Below are positions 1 to 10,744 of a DNA stretch of 64,000 nucleotides, in pieces; within the stretch, counting starts at the first letter, position 1; the number at the start of each line of letters is the position of its first letter. A model generated the notes under the pieces. The model was given only the letters and a program-made list of their open reading frames with translations, did not search any database and had not been told where the DNA came from. This DNA is from Lineus longissimus (taxonomy: Eukaryota; Nemertea; Pilidiophora; Heteronemertea; Lineidae). Location of the stretch: NCBI RefSeq assembly GCF_910592395.1, contig NC_088319.1, forward strand, positions 5,022,001 through 5,086,000. Reading direction: 5' to 3'. Both the position numbers and the translations under genes were made by a program.

Positions 1-212
1 ATGACATGGTGCAACAAAGTTTTCGAACCATCGGAATTACGCCCTCCTTTCACTTTTTAGGGTAGGTTCAACGGAGGGCGATTGCGGAAATGCACGCCTC
101 ACGGCACCCACACAGAACCAACAAAAACGTTCGCTTAAGAGTGATGTCGCAAGCTCTGCGAGAATTGAATAAAATCGCAAATTAGGATGGAAGCCTACCC
201 TTACCGGGTCTA

Positions 213-1393
213 CTATTTCACTGTATCGATATCCAACGCAACACTGCGATCCTTGTTCCGATAACACAGACCACAGAATATCTTCTTACACTCAGCTCGA
301 TAGAGCGGCAACGAAATGGCATATATCAAGTAATTTGTACTAAAATTAATATAGTGGAAAGTGAACGCGCAATCAGTTGACACGCGGATTAGAGCGGCAT
401 AGAGAGGGTCCGCTCCTTCCCACTCGTTCATTTCACCGACGCTTTCCATTATCCCAAGGACACTGTAGGGCACCATTGCGATAACGTAAACAACAGAGAC
501 CAAAATGAGATTGAAGATAATTTTCACCTCATACTTTTGAAACGCTGTTTTTTCAGTGGACCAACGGCTTCATTAGTTCGCTGTAGGCCACACACAAGCA
601 CCACATTTAGTATCACCACGACTATGATGGGAATTATCTTATAAATTGCAAAATCGATCACAAATAATATTAGAAATTCCAAAAGTAGGAATGGACGAGG
701 CCGACATTGGGTCACCTTCTCGCCTGAGTCATCTTCGATTTCGTAAAAATTAAATTGAATCGCAATAACTGCCCCCAAAGCGCAAGAAATGAGAAAGATA
801 CAAAATAAGACAATCCTTCGCTTTCGCGTCGTGAAAATAGTTGCGACTTTTAATGGTTTCCATATTGCTACGCACCGCTCAATGCAGAATGCTATGAGTG
901 TCCAAATAGATACGATTCCAAATGTCTGGAATACGAACATGTTTAACTTACAACCGGCAGCTGATGCTGACTCTTCTATAAGTATCTTTCCTCCTGAAAA
1001 TGCATAGATGCCCTCGTCAAGCCACACGTTGATGCCGACACACAGGTTGATGAAATCGTACACCGCCAGGGGTCAGAGGTAGGTTGAGGTCACAATATCT
1101 CGGCGCCGGAGCCGGTAGAATACAACAACAGAGAGCAGGTTACCAAAACACCCGGAGACGAGAATCACTGCGGCCACGTGAAAGACACCGTAATGAAGGA
1201 CAACTGCTCTGAAGACTAGCAGAAAGCTCCCCGGTTCCTGGTGGCGGGTTGCCGGAGAACCATGGGTGGAGTTGGACGATTTGATTTCCTCTGCTATGGT
1301 ATGATTCATGGATGATGTGTCAACCGTTGGTACAGGAACACTGTACACGCGATAGAAATCTTCATTGTAACCCATGTTGCTGACTTCACTCAT
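213..1393 (-). pseudogene. Rhodopsin-family (class A) GPCR, apparent pseudogene
   Basis: Reading the minus strand from an ATG at 1393 gives a hydrophilic N-terminus with NHT and NST glycosylation sites, a first membrane segment, then the intracellular loop and TM2 start. TM3 ends in an E-R-C variant of the DRY motif followed by VAIWKP. TM4 and TM5 follow, then TM6 and a TM7 ending NYLIYAIS, an NPxxY variant, and a cysteine pair in the C-tail. This layout is that of invertebrate peptide-type receptors without introns. Two lesions break it: an in-frame TGA at 1073-1075 at the start of TM2 (the frame is identical on both sides), and a one-base frameshift near 526 in the third intracellular loop. 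It is probably a recent pseudogene; assembly errors or selenocysteine-like recoding are less likely. The ligand cannot be inferred. Confidence 0.8.
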
Positions 1394-2343
1394 GAAGATC
1401 AGGTAGTGGTTCGTCGAAAGTCAAAGAGATGAAAACAATTTTTGTTTTTCAATAGGCCCCTACTCATCCGATAATCGCATTGGAAATTAATTATAAAGCG
1501 TAACTGTAAATGTATATTGGCCAAACGCATGCACATCTGAATTCAACATTTTCAGCGGAAAATAGATGTAAAGTTAATTTGACAGTTGACGCGCTTCCGA
1601 TTGACACCAATGTCGTTGATATTGGCCGAAAAACGATACCTTTTTTAGACGTTATTAAGTGATATTTGCACAACGGCGAAACAAATTAATCGTCACTCAA
1701 AAAGGTGGCGACCAAACAAATGAAAAAAGATAGCAAGGTATATTGTTCTGCGAACATGCACTGTTGTTGTCCAACAATCGAATATTTATTTTTTAGTTTT
1801 CAGCAGGTACGCTCTCACCCTTCCTCGACAGCATCCGACCAGTACTCATTATCAATGCTTGAAGAGCAAAAGTTTTTGGTCCTTAGAGTTTTACGGCGTC
1901 GAATGTCTGGTGTCATTGTAAGTTTTGACTGTCATTTCCTTGAATCATAAGAGTCGATCGTTCCTCTTCGTTAGGCTTGCGAAACCTGCCTCAATTAGTA
2001 TTTGGGAAAAAAATGTAAACACACGATAAGGACTTCTGCTTCTCCTGAACTTGCGCCGTCGTATTACTGACTCTTGACAACTGCACCTATATGAACCACG
2101 TTCCCGGTCTCATATTCATATTTTTTTTCTTGACTGTAATAAAATCAGACAAAGGCAATGCTTCACTTCAACAATTTATAGTAGCGCGAACAATCTAAAA
2201 TTGAACGGAACCTTCTCTCGTGGCTATTTTGATTCAACTGATCATGTTCGATTTTAGTTTCTTAAAGCAAGTTTTTGCTAAGTATCATATGACTTTGATT
2301 ATGATAACACCACGCAACTAATTATGAACTTTTAAATACCTGA
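1394..2343. other. No recognisable gene
   Basis: AT-rich intergenic DNA upstream of the receptor pseudogene. I see no long frame with coding character, no repeat structure and no RNA gene. Confidence 0.5.
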
Positions 2344-3990
2344 TCATGGTTTTTGTAAAAAAACGTATTTTGACACGAGGCTGGATCACAGATCGGTTGT
2401 TAATGAATCAGATTGTTTCAAGATTAATATGATGTACATAGATTTTTCTAATGCGTTTTCTAATGCCATTTAGACTTAACGCCAAGTTAAGCTAACGCCT
2501 GCGTTAGTGACAAAACTTGATTTGAACAACTGGGCCTTGAATTAGGGGTTATCTTCCCGGTAGGAAGCAAGGAGTGTTTACGGATGGTTCCTCGTCTCCA
2601 ACCTTGGATGTACCTTACGAGGGTATCAGGACACTTCACCCCTGGACATTTGCCCCCCGGACTTCTGCCCCCGGACTTCTGCCCCCCTAGGACATATGCC
2701 CCCCGGATTTTTGCCCCCCGGACATTAGCCCCCCTAGGACTTCTGCCTCCCTAGGACATCTGCCCCCCGGATTTTTGCCCCCCGGACATTAGCCCCCCTA
2801 TGACTTCTGCCCCCTAGGACATCTGCCCCCCGGACATTTGCCCCCCGGACATTAGCCCCCATAGGATTTCTGAATACATCTTTTCTATTTATAGTAACGA
2901 TAATTCTATATAAAGTAACGTCGCGGAATGCTATTCCGATGCTTGTGAAGGGATAGGCATGCGTAGCTAAGCCCGAATAAAAAAAAGTTAGTTGGCGTCC
3001 CCCTTCCTACCCGACAAAGTGCTCGAGAGGCAAAAAAAATGTATAGTGCATTTTACACTAGAATGTACACCTACCCGGATTTTATCATGATTCAGATTTT
3101 TTTTTATTTGCTCAGCAGCTATATTTTCAGCCTTAAAATGAATTAAAAAAAACAAAAACACCTCCCCCTACCCACCTCCTCCCAGAAGCAAGGACGCTAA
3201 CCAGCTTTTTTTTAAAGTGGCCTAATGATACTCCTTTCCTGAGAAATGCCTCTGTCATACAATGTTTCTGTAAATCTATTTTTAGTACATGTACATGTAT
3301 ATCTGATGTTTTGAAACGTGTTTGTTGTTTGATTAAAATAGAAAACTTCACATGACACCTCCGTCTCCTTCCACCATCACAACCAATCAAGAAATGAAGT
3401 TATAGTACAGGTCAAAGAAGGTAATCATTATTTAAATTATTTTGTGCTGAAAATTACTGAAGGGTGGCCTACCTGCTACCTTCAGTAATTCTGCTACCTT
3501 CAGTAATTTTCATTTAAAAGAAATACAGCAATCCTTACCATTCTTACATTTGACCTATGGATTGCCCTGGAGTAATGCACATAAGTATGCTCTTAAATCT
3601 ATTAATACAGGCCAAAGCTGATCATCCTGCTACTCTTGGACTGACCGACTCATCCAAGTTCTCTTTGACTGTCCCCGGTGGTAAATGTCCGGGGGGCAGA
3701 CGTCCTAGGGGGGCTAATGTCCGGGGGGAAAATGTCCGGGGGGCAGATGTCCTAGGGGGGCAGAAGTCCTAGGGGGGCTAATGTCCGGGGGGCAAATGTC
3801 CGGGGGGCAGATGTCCTAGGGGGGCAGAAGTCCTAGGGGGGCTAATGTCCGGGAGGCAAAAATCCGGGGGGAAAGATCCGGGGGGCAGATGTCCGGGGGG
3901 CAAATGCCCTAGAATCCCTTACGAGGTACAACAGGGGTCAATTTTAGAACCTCTTCTATTTTTGCTTTATATGTATAATTATGAACGATA
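2344..3990 (+). pseudogene. Non-LTR retrotransposon reverse-transcriptase relic, split by a foldback element
   Basis: Translation from about 2344 gives DHGFCKK and then YIDFSNAF, the usual HGF and DFSKAFD blocks of LINE reverse transcriptase. After stops and a frame change come a GYLPGRKQ block and a DGSSSPTLDVPYEV block at about 2555-2622. The frame then resumes exactly at 3927 with QQGSILEPLLFLLYM, the counterpart of the conserved PQGSILGPLLFLLYINDL block, and stops at TAG soon after. The two halves join in frame if the intervening element and one copy of its target duplication are removed. Several stops show that this was already a dead copy. The clade (Jockey/CR1/RTE-like) cannot be fixed from this fragment. 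Confidence 0.8.
2623..3916. mobile_element. Foldback-type element with C-rich minisatellite inverted repeats and a 6-10 bp target duplication
   Basis: Left arm (about 2640-2875) is a tandem array of units such as CCCCCCGGACATTTG, CCCCCCTAGGACTTCTG and CCCCCCGGACATTAG. The right arm (about 3680-3910) is the reverse complement of the same array. Between them is about 800 bp without a clear gene. The 10-bp word CCTTACGAGG flanks the element at 2613-2622 and 3917-3926, and joining the flanks restores a LINE reverse-transcriptase frame. Because the ends begin GG and end CC, the true duplication could be 6 to 10 bp. Long tandem-repeat arms without a transposase are typical of foldback (Tu/FB-like) elements. 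Confidence 0.8.
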
Positions 3991-4070
3991 GCGAAGTGCT
4001 TGCTCTACATAGTGAACCCAGTTACTTCTCTTTGGAGTGACCAGGCAACGTGGTTGTTTGCAAATAACTA

Positions 4071-4698
4071 GGCTGATGTTACATAGGAATGAGCTACTCA
4101 CGCCACATTTTTCATCGACTCACGGCTCATTTTCACGTGTCACTCCTCATTTGTCACGAGTGACCGCGGCGGTTTACATACAGATCATTTTTCGCTCGTT
4201 CATTTGTCACTTGGATTTTCTCGGCGACGCACATGGACTCAGAAGAAGAAGAGATGGCAGCCATGCTGCTCCTAATGGAGAATAGAAAACGAAAGCGGAG
4301 GCGACGGACGAGAACAATGTGGTACATAAAAGTGCTGCATTTTTGCATTTTTTGTTTCTCATTTCCAATCGAAATTAGCTATTGTATTAATGTGTAAACT
4401 AATGAAAATGCCGAAAAGTAGCTATACTCACAGTTTCGAAGGCGATATCACTACAAATGCACATGGACGTCCACTTTCTTTGCCAGCTCATTTCACAAAG
4501 AATGAACATGTCCATTCATCGCCTCACGCGTGAAATGACATGAAATGACGTGAGGCGACGAATGCGGGCAAAACTTACAAAATTTACTTCAATGAGAACA
4601 GGTTAATAGGTTTCCCAATGTCCATTCATCAGCTCACGAATGACAAGTGACAAATGAGTCGTGAGTCGATGAAACGTGAGGTCTCTGTAACTTCAGCC
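4071..4698. mobile_element. MITE-like element with imperfect terminal inverted repeats
   Basis: The left end reads GGCTGATGTTACATAGG and the right end, reversed, GGCTGAAGTTACAGAG. The similarity continues inward for about 100 bp through CATCGACTCACG and repeated variants of TCACGTGTCACT. The interior holds many short copies of CTCACG / CGTGAG in both orientations. No convincing coding region is present. Flanking bases do not give a certain target duplication. Confidence 0.6.
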
Positions 4699-4939
4699 TT
4701 AAAGGCGTACAGAATAAAATGTACATGTAATTGATTCAGCTGCATATCGTCTCTTACTTCAGATTTGTGAATAAAATAATGTTGTGAAAAGTGGGTCATG
4801 CATTTGATGAGCCCATCAAAGTGGCAATGTTAGTCAATTACTCGTACAAGAAAAGGAAGTCCAGTTTTGTTTTATTGTAATGTGAACGGTCAACTTTGTG
4901 CCAGTTTCCTAACTTTAGGGATTTGGGCCTAATATCGGG

Positions 4940-5290
4940 TTAATAGGACATGGTTAATCGCAGACATTAGGAGAACTACACGGGCAAGATACCACCATAC
5001 TGTAAAGTCTGAGAAAAAACAAAATAATATAGCAGAAAGCGATAATCTAGCAATATGGCCTACATTGACAAAATTGATGGTGATTTTTGGAAAATGGTTG
5101 AAAAACGAGCAGGTAGTAAACCTAGTCATGATCATGTTGTCAAAATAGACGAGGCCAGTGACGCCCCATCTATAGCAGAAGAGTTTGCGGATGAGTATGA
5201 GCAATTACACTCATCTGTTGGTCATGACGAAAACCTAATGAGGGATGTGATTAATGAGTTAGATGGTAAGATTGCTCAGGTAGGCTTATT
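4940..5290 (+). pseudogene. LINE ORF2 linker fragment (between endonuclease and reverse transcriptase)
   Basis: One frame at about 4968-5003 reads RTTRARYHHTVK. A shifted frame from 5055 reads MAYIDKIDGDFWKMVEK and later EEFADEYEQLHSSVGHD and INELDGKI. Together these resemble the linker between the endonuclease and reverse transcriptase of invertebrate LINEs (RTRARYHYAVR, FWKEV, FADKYEQLYNSV). A frameshift separates the two blocks and the inverted-repeat element at 5283 cuts the 3' side. It is a dead fragment, possibly from the same family as the relic at 2344. Confidence 0.6.
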
Positions 5291-5894
5291 ATAAACCGCG
5301 AGATGCGGAATGCGAAATCGCGAGATGCCAACCACGATACGAGTACCATGCGCCACAGGATGTATTGCAAATATGGAACCTGAAAAGGCGTACATTCATG
5401 AGACCGAGGCTGTAGTACGGAGCTATCCTTGTTTTGATCGGCCCATTGAAATACACTCCGCTGTGCGATGTGTGGAATTTAACCTAATTTATAGCCTGGT
5501 TTCGATGGTCAGACCATCCCGCGCTATTTTTAGGGATGACCAGACGTTCACCAGGTGCATGCCCTGTGTTATCGTTCAATCTTTTGTATGGTGACTTGTG
5601 CCACCAGGCGTAACGTGTAAATAATCTTGATACATGCAGCATCCTGAACCTCGTGGTATTATACTCACCGAATATCTTGATAAGTTCCAAAAACCTTTGT
5701 GGTCAAGATAAACATGCAGTTGCATGTAACCTTTGTAATGTCTCCGGCCCTGCTATCATTGAATGGAGAAGTGGACAGCAGCATTAGAAATGGTGATTGT
5801 CATGGTCCAGGGAAGTAGAAAATCTTGTGGCAGAAAATAAGGCTTACTCATCTCGCGATTTCGCAATTTCTCATCTCGCGGTTTAGAATAAGCC
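5283..5894. mobile_element. MITE-like element with GGCTTATT terminal inverted repeats
   Basis: The left terminus GGCTTATTATAAACCGCGAG and the right terminus, reversed GGCTTATTCTAAACCGCGAG, match at all but one aligned position. The repeat continues inward with GAAATCGCGAGATG in both arms, for about 45 bp. The interior has no gene. It abuts the LINE linker fragment on its left. No clear target duplication is visible. Confidence 0.7.
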
Positions 5895-6453
5895 CTCTTG
5901 ATCCTGCTTTTTTAATAATTTCCAGTGTGATTATCGGATGAGTAGGGGGCTATATAAAAATAATATTTGTTTACATCTGTTTTACTTTCGACGGACCACG
6001 TGGTTCAAAATGCAATTCTCCAGGAAACACGTGGAGGTCAATCCCGTCTCATCCATAACATGCGGTATGAGCCCTGGGCTTCCAACTGTACTTCATAATT
6101 GAAGTCGGCGTCAATCGTGTGTCTTGTAACCTGACATTCGACTTTCTCTAATTTAATCAAATTTTCCTTAATTTATCGGGTCACAGGCAACATTGACATA
6201 AGCTGAAATTGGTCTGACCTACGTCACGAGACAATAAGTGAGCCCAGGAATCTAGCGCTTCTCGCTTAAAATCATTAATCCCAGGCGCAGAAGCCCATTT
6301 GCCTTCCAAACATTATGCTATAACATTACTTGGTCCCTGAGGTCTCTAATGTTATCATTCCGCCCTCTAACGACGTTTCGCCCTCTATTTTGATCTTCGT
6401 GTCTTTTTTGGAAACATTCTGAGCCTGCAGTTACATATACGTCGACTATTCTG
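5895..6453. other. No recognisable gene
   Basis: Intergenic DNA between an inverted-repeat element and an antisense LINE relic. I see no coding region or repeat. Confidence 0.4.
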
Positions 6454-7020
6454 TCATGTATCCGTGTGGTTCTTATATTGAACATTGTGGCAGTTTAAGG
6501 CATTTTGAGGTAAATCAATATCCTTTGAGCTACGCTCAAGGTGCAGCTTGTACAAGGTTTTGTTTTCTGGGGTAACCTTATTCCAATTGGGTATTTTGTA
6601 ATTTTTTGACCTGGCCATTGTCGTTAATAACAAGCTCAACAGGGATATTTATTCGATTGACGAGCGCTGAATGATCAGAAAAATTGTCAAGATGATGCAT
6701 AGCCTTAAGCTCAGTAGTGTCATTGTACAGATTATCTGTCACAAAGAAGTGATCAATAATCGATCTACTATTATTAATTTGACTTTCATACGTATAGTCA
6801 ATATCACCAAAGTCCGCAGCTGAACGATGCTGCCCCTAAAAAAAATCAAGGTATTGAGTATTTCCAAACAGTATCCGCCATCTGTCAACCTAGAATTATT
6901 GTTTCTATGTTTTCCGACATAAATATTGCATTTTAAAAATTGCATGGTTTCAATATGGATTCCTCATTATATTCCTCACCTGGCATGTACACATTGCAGA
7001 GCATAATTTTTAAATAATTG
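6454..7020 (-). pseudogene. Antisense LINE endonuclease relic
   Basis: Minus-strand translation between about 6830 and 6640 gives DIDYTYESQINNSRSIIDHFFVTDN followed by HHLDNFSDHSALVNRI in one frame (quoted here as separate blocks). This matches the end of the LINE endonuclease domain: S-x-IDHF and the catalytic SDH motif. A frameshift near 6620 leads to NYKIPNWNKVTPENK and a short tail. Upstream blocks CNVYMPGE and DGGYCLEILN at 6860-7010 fit the same domain in other frames. The copy is broken by at least two frameshifts and several stops. It lies just upstream of the THAP gene, in the opposite orientation. Confidence 0.7.
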
Positions 7021-7383
7021 AACTCCACTGTTACCGCAGAAATACGAGTAGACTTGTAAATACTTGGTTCTGCCGACTGCTTTATATTCCCACGTTATTG
7101 TATAGCCAACCCACCATGTAGTCTGCCTTTTGTTCGTACCTGTGGTACGATAAGTGCAACTATGAATATTGTTTATTTGAGCAACAGTTAAAATGGTATA
7201 TCGGACCAAAACTAGAATTTGTCACAATAATATATGCATATAAACTGTCAATAAATGGCACCTGATAAACTTTATTTCTCCGTAGTTTTCATTATTTTGG
7301 CATTTTTGTGTGCCTCTCTTTCCGGCCGAACGAGGAAAAAAACACCTTGAAAACGCTCGGCAATCTTCGGTAATCTTCGGCAG

Positions 7384-7391
7384 TGACGTCA
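7384..7391. promoter_or_regulatory. Palindromic CRE/ATF-type site
   Basis: A perfect TGACGTCA lies 89 bp upstream of the likely start codon of the THAP gene, in a locally GC-richer stretch with three CTTCGG words. Bona fide CREB/ATF sites favour this position near transcription starts. The function is inferred from position and motif only. Confidence 0.4.
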
Positions 7392-7479
7392 TTACAGGGA
7401 GCTCATACTGCAAACAATAATTTGATAATGGTTGAATGCATTGTTCAGCTATTTTGAATAGCCGTATTTGTTCTCCATT

Positions 7480-8714
7480 ATGCCCAACTATTGTGTAGTT
7501 GGGGGCTGCAAGAACGTGGCCAATGCCGCACTTGGCATTTCGACGTTTGCTTTCCCGGCTGTTGGGTCGGAGGGAAGGCCCGCATGGGTAAAATTTGTAC
7601 AGAGGTCGAGGATTGGGTTCCAGGAACCTGCCCCAGGCAACAGATCGGCTGTGATTTGTTCAAGGCATTTCACCAGCGATTGTATTACCCAGCCTCCAGA
7701 TATCATGTTGGGGAATGGAAAAAGGTAGGCCCCTAATATGTTCCGCCGACGATATATAGCTAATAGTAGCCTACTAAGTAAACAATGTCATCTGGCTCGT
7801 AGTAAATAGAGAATTGCTCAAACAAAAAGCATGTGTATTTTACATTACAAAATGTACACTTGTGTTATGACATGATGTACAGTAAATGAAGGCTAGGCAC
7901 ACACTATATTCTATAGTCATTGTTGATCATTTCAAGGTAAATCAAGGTTATTTTTTATGATTTGTGTACTTGCAGGCTGCTGCTGGCCGCTCTCCACTTC
8001 AATGAGAACTCCGGTCGAGGTCAACGCATTGCTAGGAATGGGATTCCTTACTTCAACAGGGTGACCCCCAGGGGTAGAGAAGGACACAGCATTGTCATAC
8101 CAGTGAAGAAGACTCCGACATTTGGTAAGTTCACATGATGTTGACATGCACATTCATTGTGAAAGGTGTCCTGCAAGGGCTGGCGATTCCAATGCTTGAA
8201 GCAACTTGAGGATCTAAAGATTCTGCCCACAGAGCCCGAATTAGAGTACCAAACTGAGAGTATTATTGTCTATTCGGATTAGATTCAGTGCCTGGTTTTT
8301 GGATATGAATGACTCTTTCAAACCCCTTCATATTGAACAGACAGTACCAGAGATATGCTTTTCAAGCACTGAAACTGGAGTTTATGGATACTGGTGAGCC
8401 CAAAAATAGCTTGAAAAAATGAGTGTGCAGAAGTATGTTGGCCTTTCTACTAGAATGCAACTGAGGCCTGGCTGCTAAGGAAGCTCATTATGTAAAGTAA
8501 AGCAGTCATTTTTGTTTGTAATCATTTTTCAAATAACATGTGCGTCGCTTTTCTTTCAGGATATGTGCAGATATTTTTCACTGAAGTTCAGAAATTGGTC
8601 ACCAGTGGACAGTCCTATGTAATCTTGGAGGACCCACCAACAGTTTGTTCCAAGTTTGATCGCCCTTCCAAAGAAGAGCTGATCAAAGATAGAAAGTCCT
8701 TCGAACGCTTTTGA
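7480..8714 (+). CDS. THAP-domain protein, three exons (7480-7724, 7976-8124, 8560-8714)
   Basis: Exon 1 begins MPNYCVVGGC and carries a C2CH zinc signature: C5, C10, C60, H63 with W36 between and CSRHF at 60-64. This is the THAP DNA-binding module, usually found in sequence-specific or transposase-derived regulators. Donor G|GTAGGC at 7725, acceptor TTGCAG at 7975, donor G|GTAAGT at 8125 and acceptor TTTCAG at 8559 give one uninterrupted frame of 182 residues. Exon 2 starts LLLAALHFNEN and exon 3 contains SKFDRPSKEE. I recognise these as parts of a recurrent uncharacterised module in aquatic-animal THAP and P2RX7-C-like proteins, from memory and not checked. The distal AVPTIF box of THAP is not evident. 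I chose the ATG at 7480 because it places the first cysteine as usual. AATAAA follows at 8872. The gene is convergent with the P2RX7-C-type gene. Confidence 0.8.
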
Positions 8715-8871
8715 CTTATTCTGTGTATGGGACATTTCCAATAGTTTAGGTGGAGTACTACAAAGTACATATAGACAACTTGAATGTTCAGACATTTCCT
8801 TGTTGATGGTATGGCTTGTAAAACATGATTTTGTGTCACCTTACAAACTGCTAATCTATATTATTGACTAA

Positions 8872-8877
8872 AATAAA
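8872..8877 (+). terminator. Poly(A) signal of the THAP gene
   Basis: AATAAA 158 bp after the THAP stop codon. A second AATAAA occurs at 9091-9096. Confidence 0.6.
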
Positions 8878-9432
8878 AGAGTTCATTGTGTAAATTACCC
8901 TTTTGGTGATTCATTTGATATATATGTACATTGTACCTTCTTTTATCCCTGAAGATGGGTTGAAAAAACCAAAACTGAAATTTTTTTGCAGCTATTCATT
9001 TTTGTGCTTGGGTGGAAATTCCCAAAAAGATTTATATCTTGTGCCACTTAATTTTGCTGAAACGATGACGGTTGCCCTTCAGCTAACCTGAATAAAAGTT
9101 TATATTTTGCGCTGGTAGATATTAGTGGTTTACTGGCACCCGCACAATTAAATAGCCAGCAAAAATTTCTGGTTTTACAGTATGACATTTCAGGATAACC
9201 TTGTTTCCTGATATTGAGTGATGGGGACATGAAAAACAGAATAAAGTGCTTACTGCTGTATTGCACCACTGGGTCCGGTAGGGATTTCACTGGGTCTGGT
9301 TGGAACTTTTTCCTACTATGACATGTATAATGTCTCCACTGACCTATGTCAATGCATTGTAACAACCATGCCCAGATGCCTGAAAGCTGTTCTAACTGCA
9401 TGAAAAATGAAGAATTGATTCTAGTTATCCTT

Positions 9433-9438
9433 TTTATT
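9433..9438 (-). terminator. Poly(A) signal of the P2RX7-C-type gene
   Basis: AATAAA on the minus strand only about 5 bases beyond the stop codon at 9443-9445, implying a very short 3' UTR. Confidence 0.6.
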
Positions 9439-9442
9439 GTCT

Positions 9443-10324
9443 TCATTCATCGAACATATGAACTCCCTCAAAGTGGGCATCCTCCTCAAGTCCAGGGGGT
9501 GGGAAGAATGCCCGCCCCTTGCACACCACGCACGACGGCAGAACAACACGAATGTCTTTCCCCAAATATCCTTGTGTCCACCTAACAAATTGTCTGTATG
9601 CAACATGCCTCAGTCTTGCGTGTTTCAGTCCCTCGTATGCATTCTTCTTGTACTGCTGCTTGTAGGCAAGCCACGCCACATCCAGCACTCCTTCATGTAA
9701 ACATATCGGCCCAAAGTCACGATGATCAGTGATGCAATTAATCTCCTCTGTTAGAACCAAGCTGTTGACTTGATCAGTTTTTCGGCAGCACAGGCACTCT
9801 CTCTTCACAGACATCGGCTGGCAATTATCACAGGAGCACCTGAAAGTGAAAAGATAAGCATGATAAGAAATATTTTTTATTGAACTTAGAACGGATCAAG
9901 CCTAAGAAAAAAAATTACCCATTATTGACGAAGTGTTGACTTTATTATGGCATGGCCACACATCCGAACATTGATTTCTAGTAACTAGTGGGTGCATTGG
10001 ATTGATTGGGAATCTATTTTCGGACATTTCAAACGTCTCAAAAGGCACAGAATGATGACAAAATACGAGGTGTGTACACTTCTGTAGAATAACCTAACCT
10101 AAGCCTTGGCCATTTTGGCGGTGAGGATATTATGCCTAGTATACAAATCGGAATAAAACGTACCATCTATCCAAATGCAACCAGTCATCGTCATCCATTT
10201 GACATTCTTCCTCCTCCTCTGCCGACTCCCCGTCTGTCATCGGTTCGAATTGGTATGGAGCAATCCCATTCTCCATCTCCGTGTCGTAGAACTCACTACC
10301 ACTACCTTCCTCGTCTTCAAACAT
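9443..10324 (-). CDS. P2RX7 C-terminal (ballast-type) zinc-domain protein, two exons (9443-9839, 10164-10324)
   Basis: The 3' exon encodes CSCDNCQPM, ECLCC, CITDH, ARLRHVAYRQFVRW, GYLGKDIRVVLPSC and FPPPG. These are the cysteine-rich hallmarks of the cytoplasmic C-terminal domain of P2X7, which is widespread in invertebrates as free-standing 'P2X7-like' proteins without a channel. The upstream exon encodes an acidic stretch with APYQFEP and ends LHLDRW: TG at the donor (GTACGT at 10163) plus G at the acceptor (TTTCAG at 9840) complete the tryptophan that normally precedes CxCxxC. I place the start at the ATG at 10324, but a longer N-terminus (ATG-free start near 10375) or further upstream exons are possible. 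The frame is intact. The role is unknown; zinc binding is expected from the family. Confidence 0.8.
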
Positions 10325-10507
10325 CGGGCATCCGTAAAACACTTTCCATAGGCTACGGAAGTACACTTTATACACAATTTATTTCTTGAATATGAACTAA
10401 TTACATATTTTGGTCCGATATACCACTTTAAATTGCCCGAGTAAGTCTGTGATACTTCTTTGCCAATAAATAAAGTTTTAAACGATTTTGATGCTGTATG
10501 GCAGTTA

Positions 10508-10732
10508 GTAATAATAGTAATAATAGTAAAAATAGTAACAATAGTAAACATAGTAACAATAGTTACAATAGTTACAATAGTTACAATAGTTACAATAGTT
10601 ACAATAGTTACAATAGTAACAATAGTAACAATAGTAACAATAGTAACAATAGTAACAATAGTCACAATAGTCACAATAGTCACAAGAGTCACAATAGTCA
10701 CAATAGTCACAATAGTCATAATACTAATATCA
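10508..10732. repeat. 9-bp minisatellite, AATAGTNAC, about 25 copies
   Basis: The unit is AATAGT followed by AAC, TAC or CAC. The variants are not mixed at random: a TAC block comes first, then an AAC block, then a CAC block. Long frames encoding VTI or NSNN repeats on either strand are translations of this array and not genes. Confidence 0.95.
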
Positions 10733-10744
10733 GTGAGACAAAAA

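Noticed and set aside
3557-3772. Plus-strand frame with GGKCPGGRRPRG repeats
   Set aside because: It is the right minisatellite arm of the foldback element.
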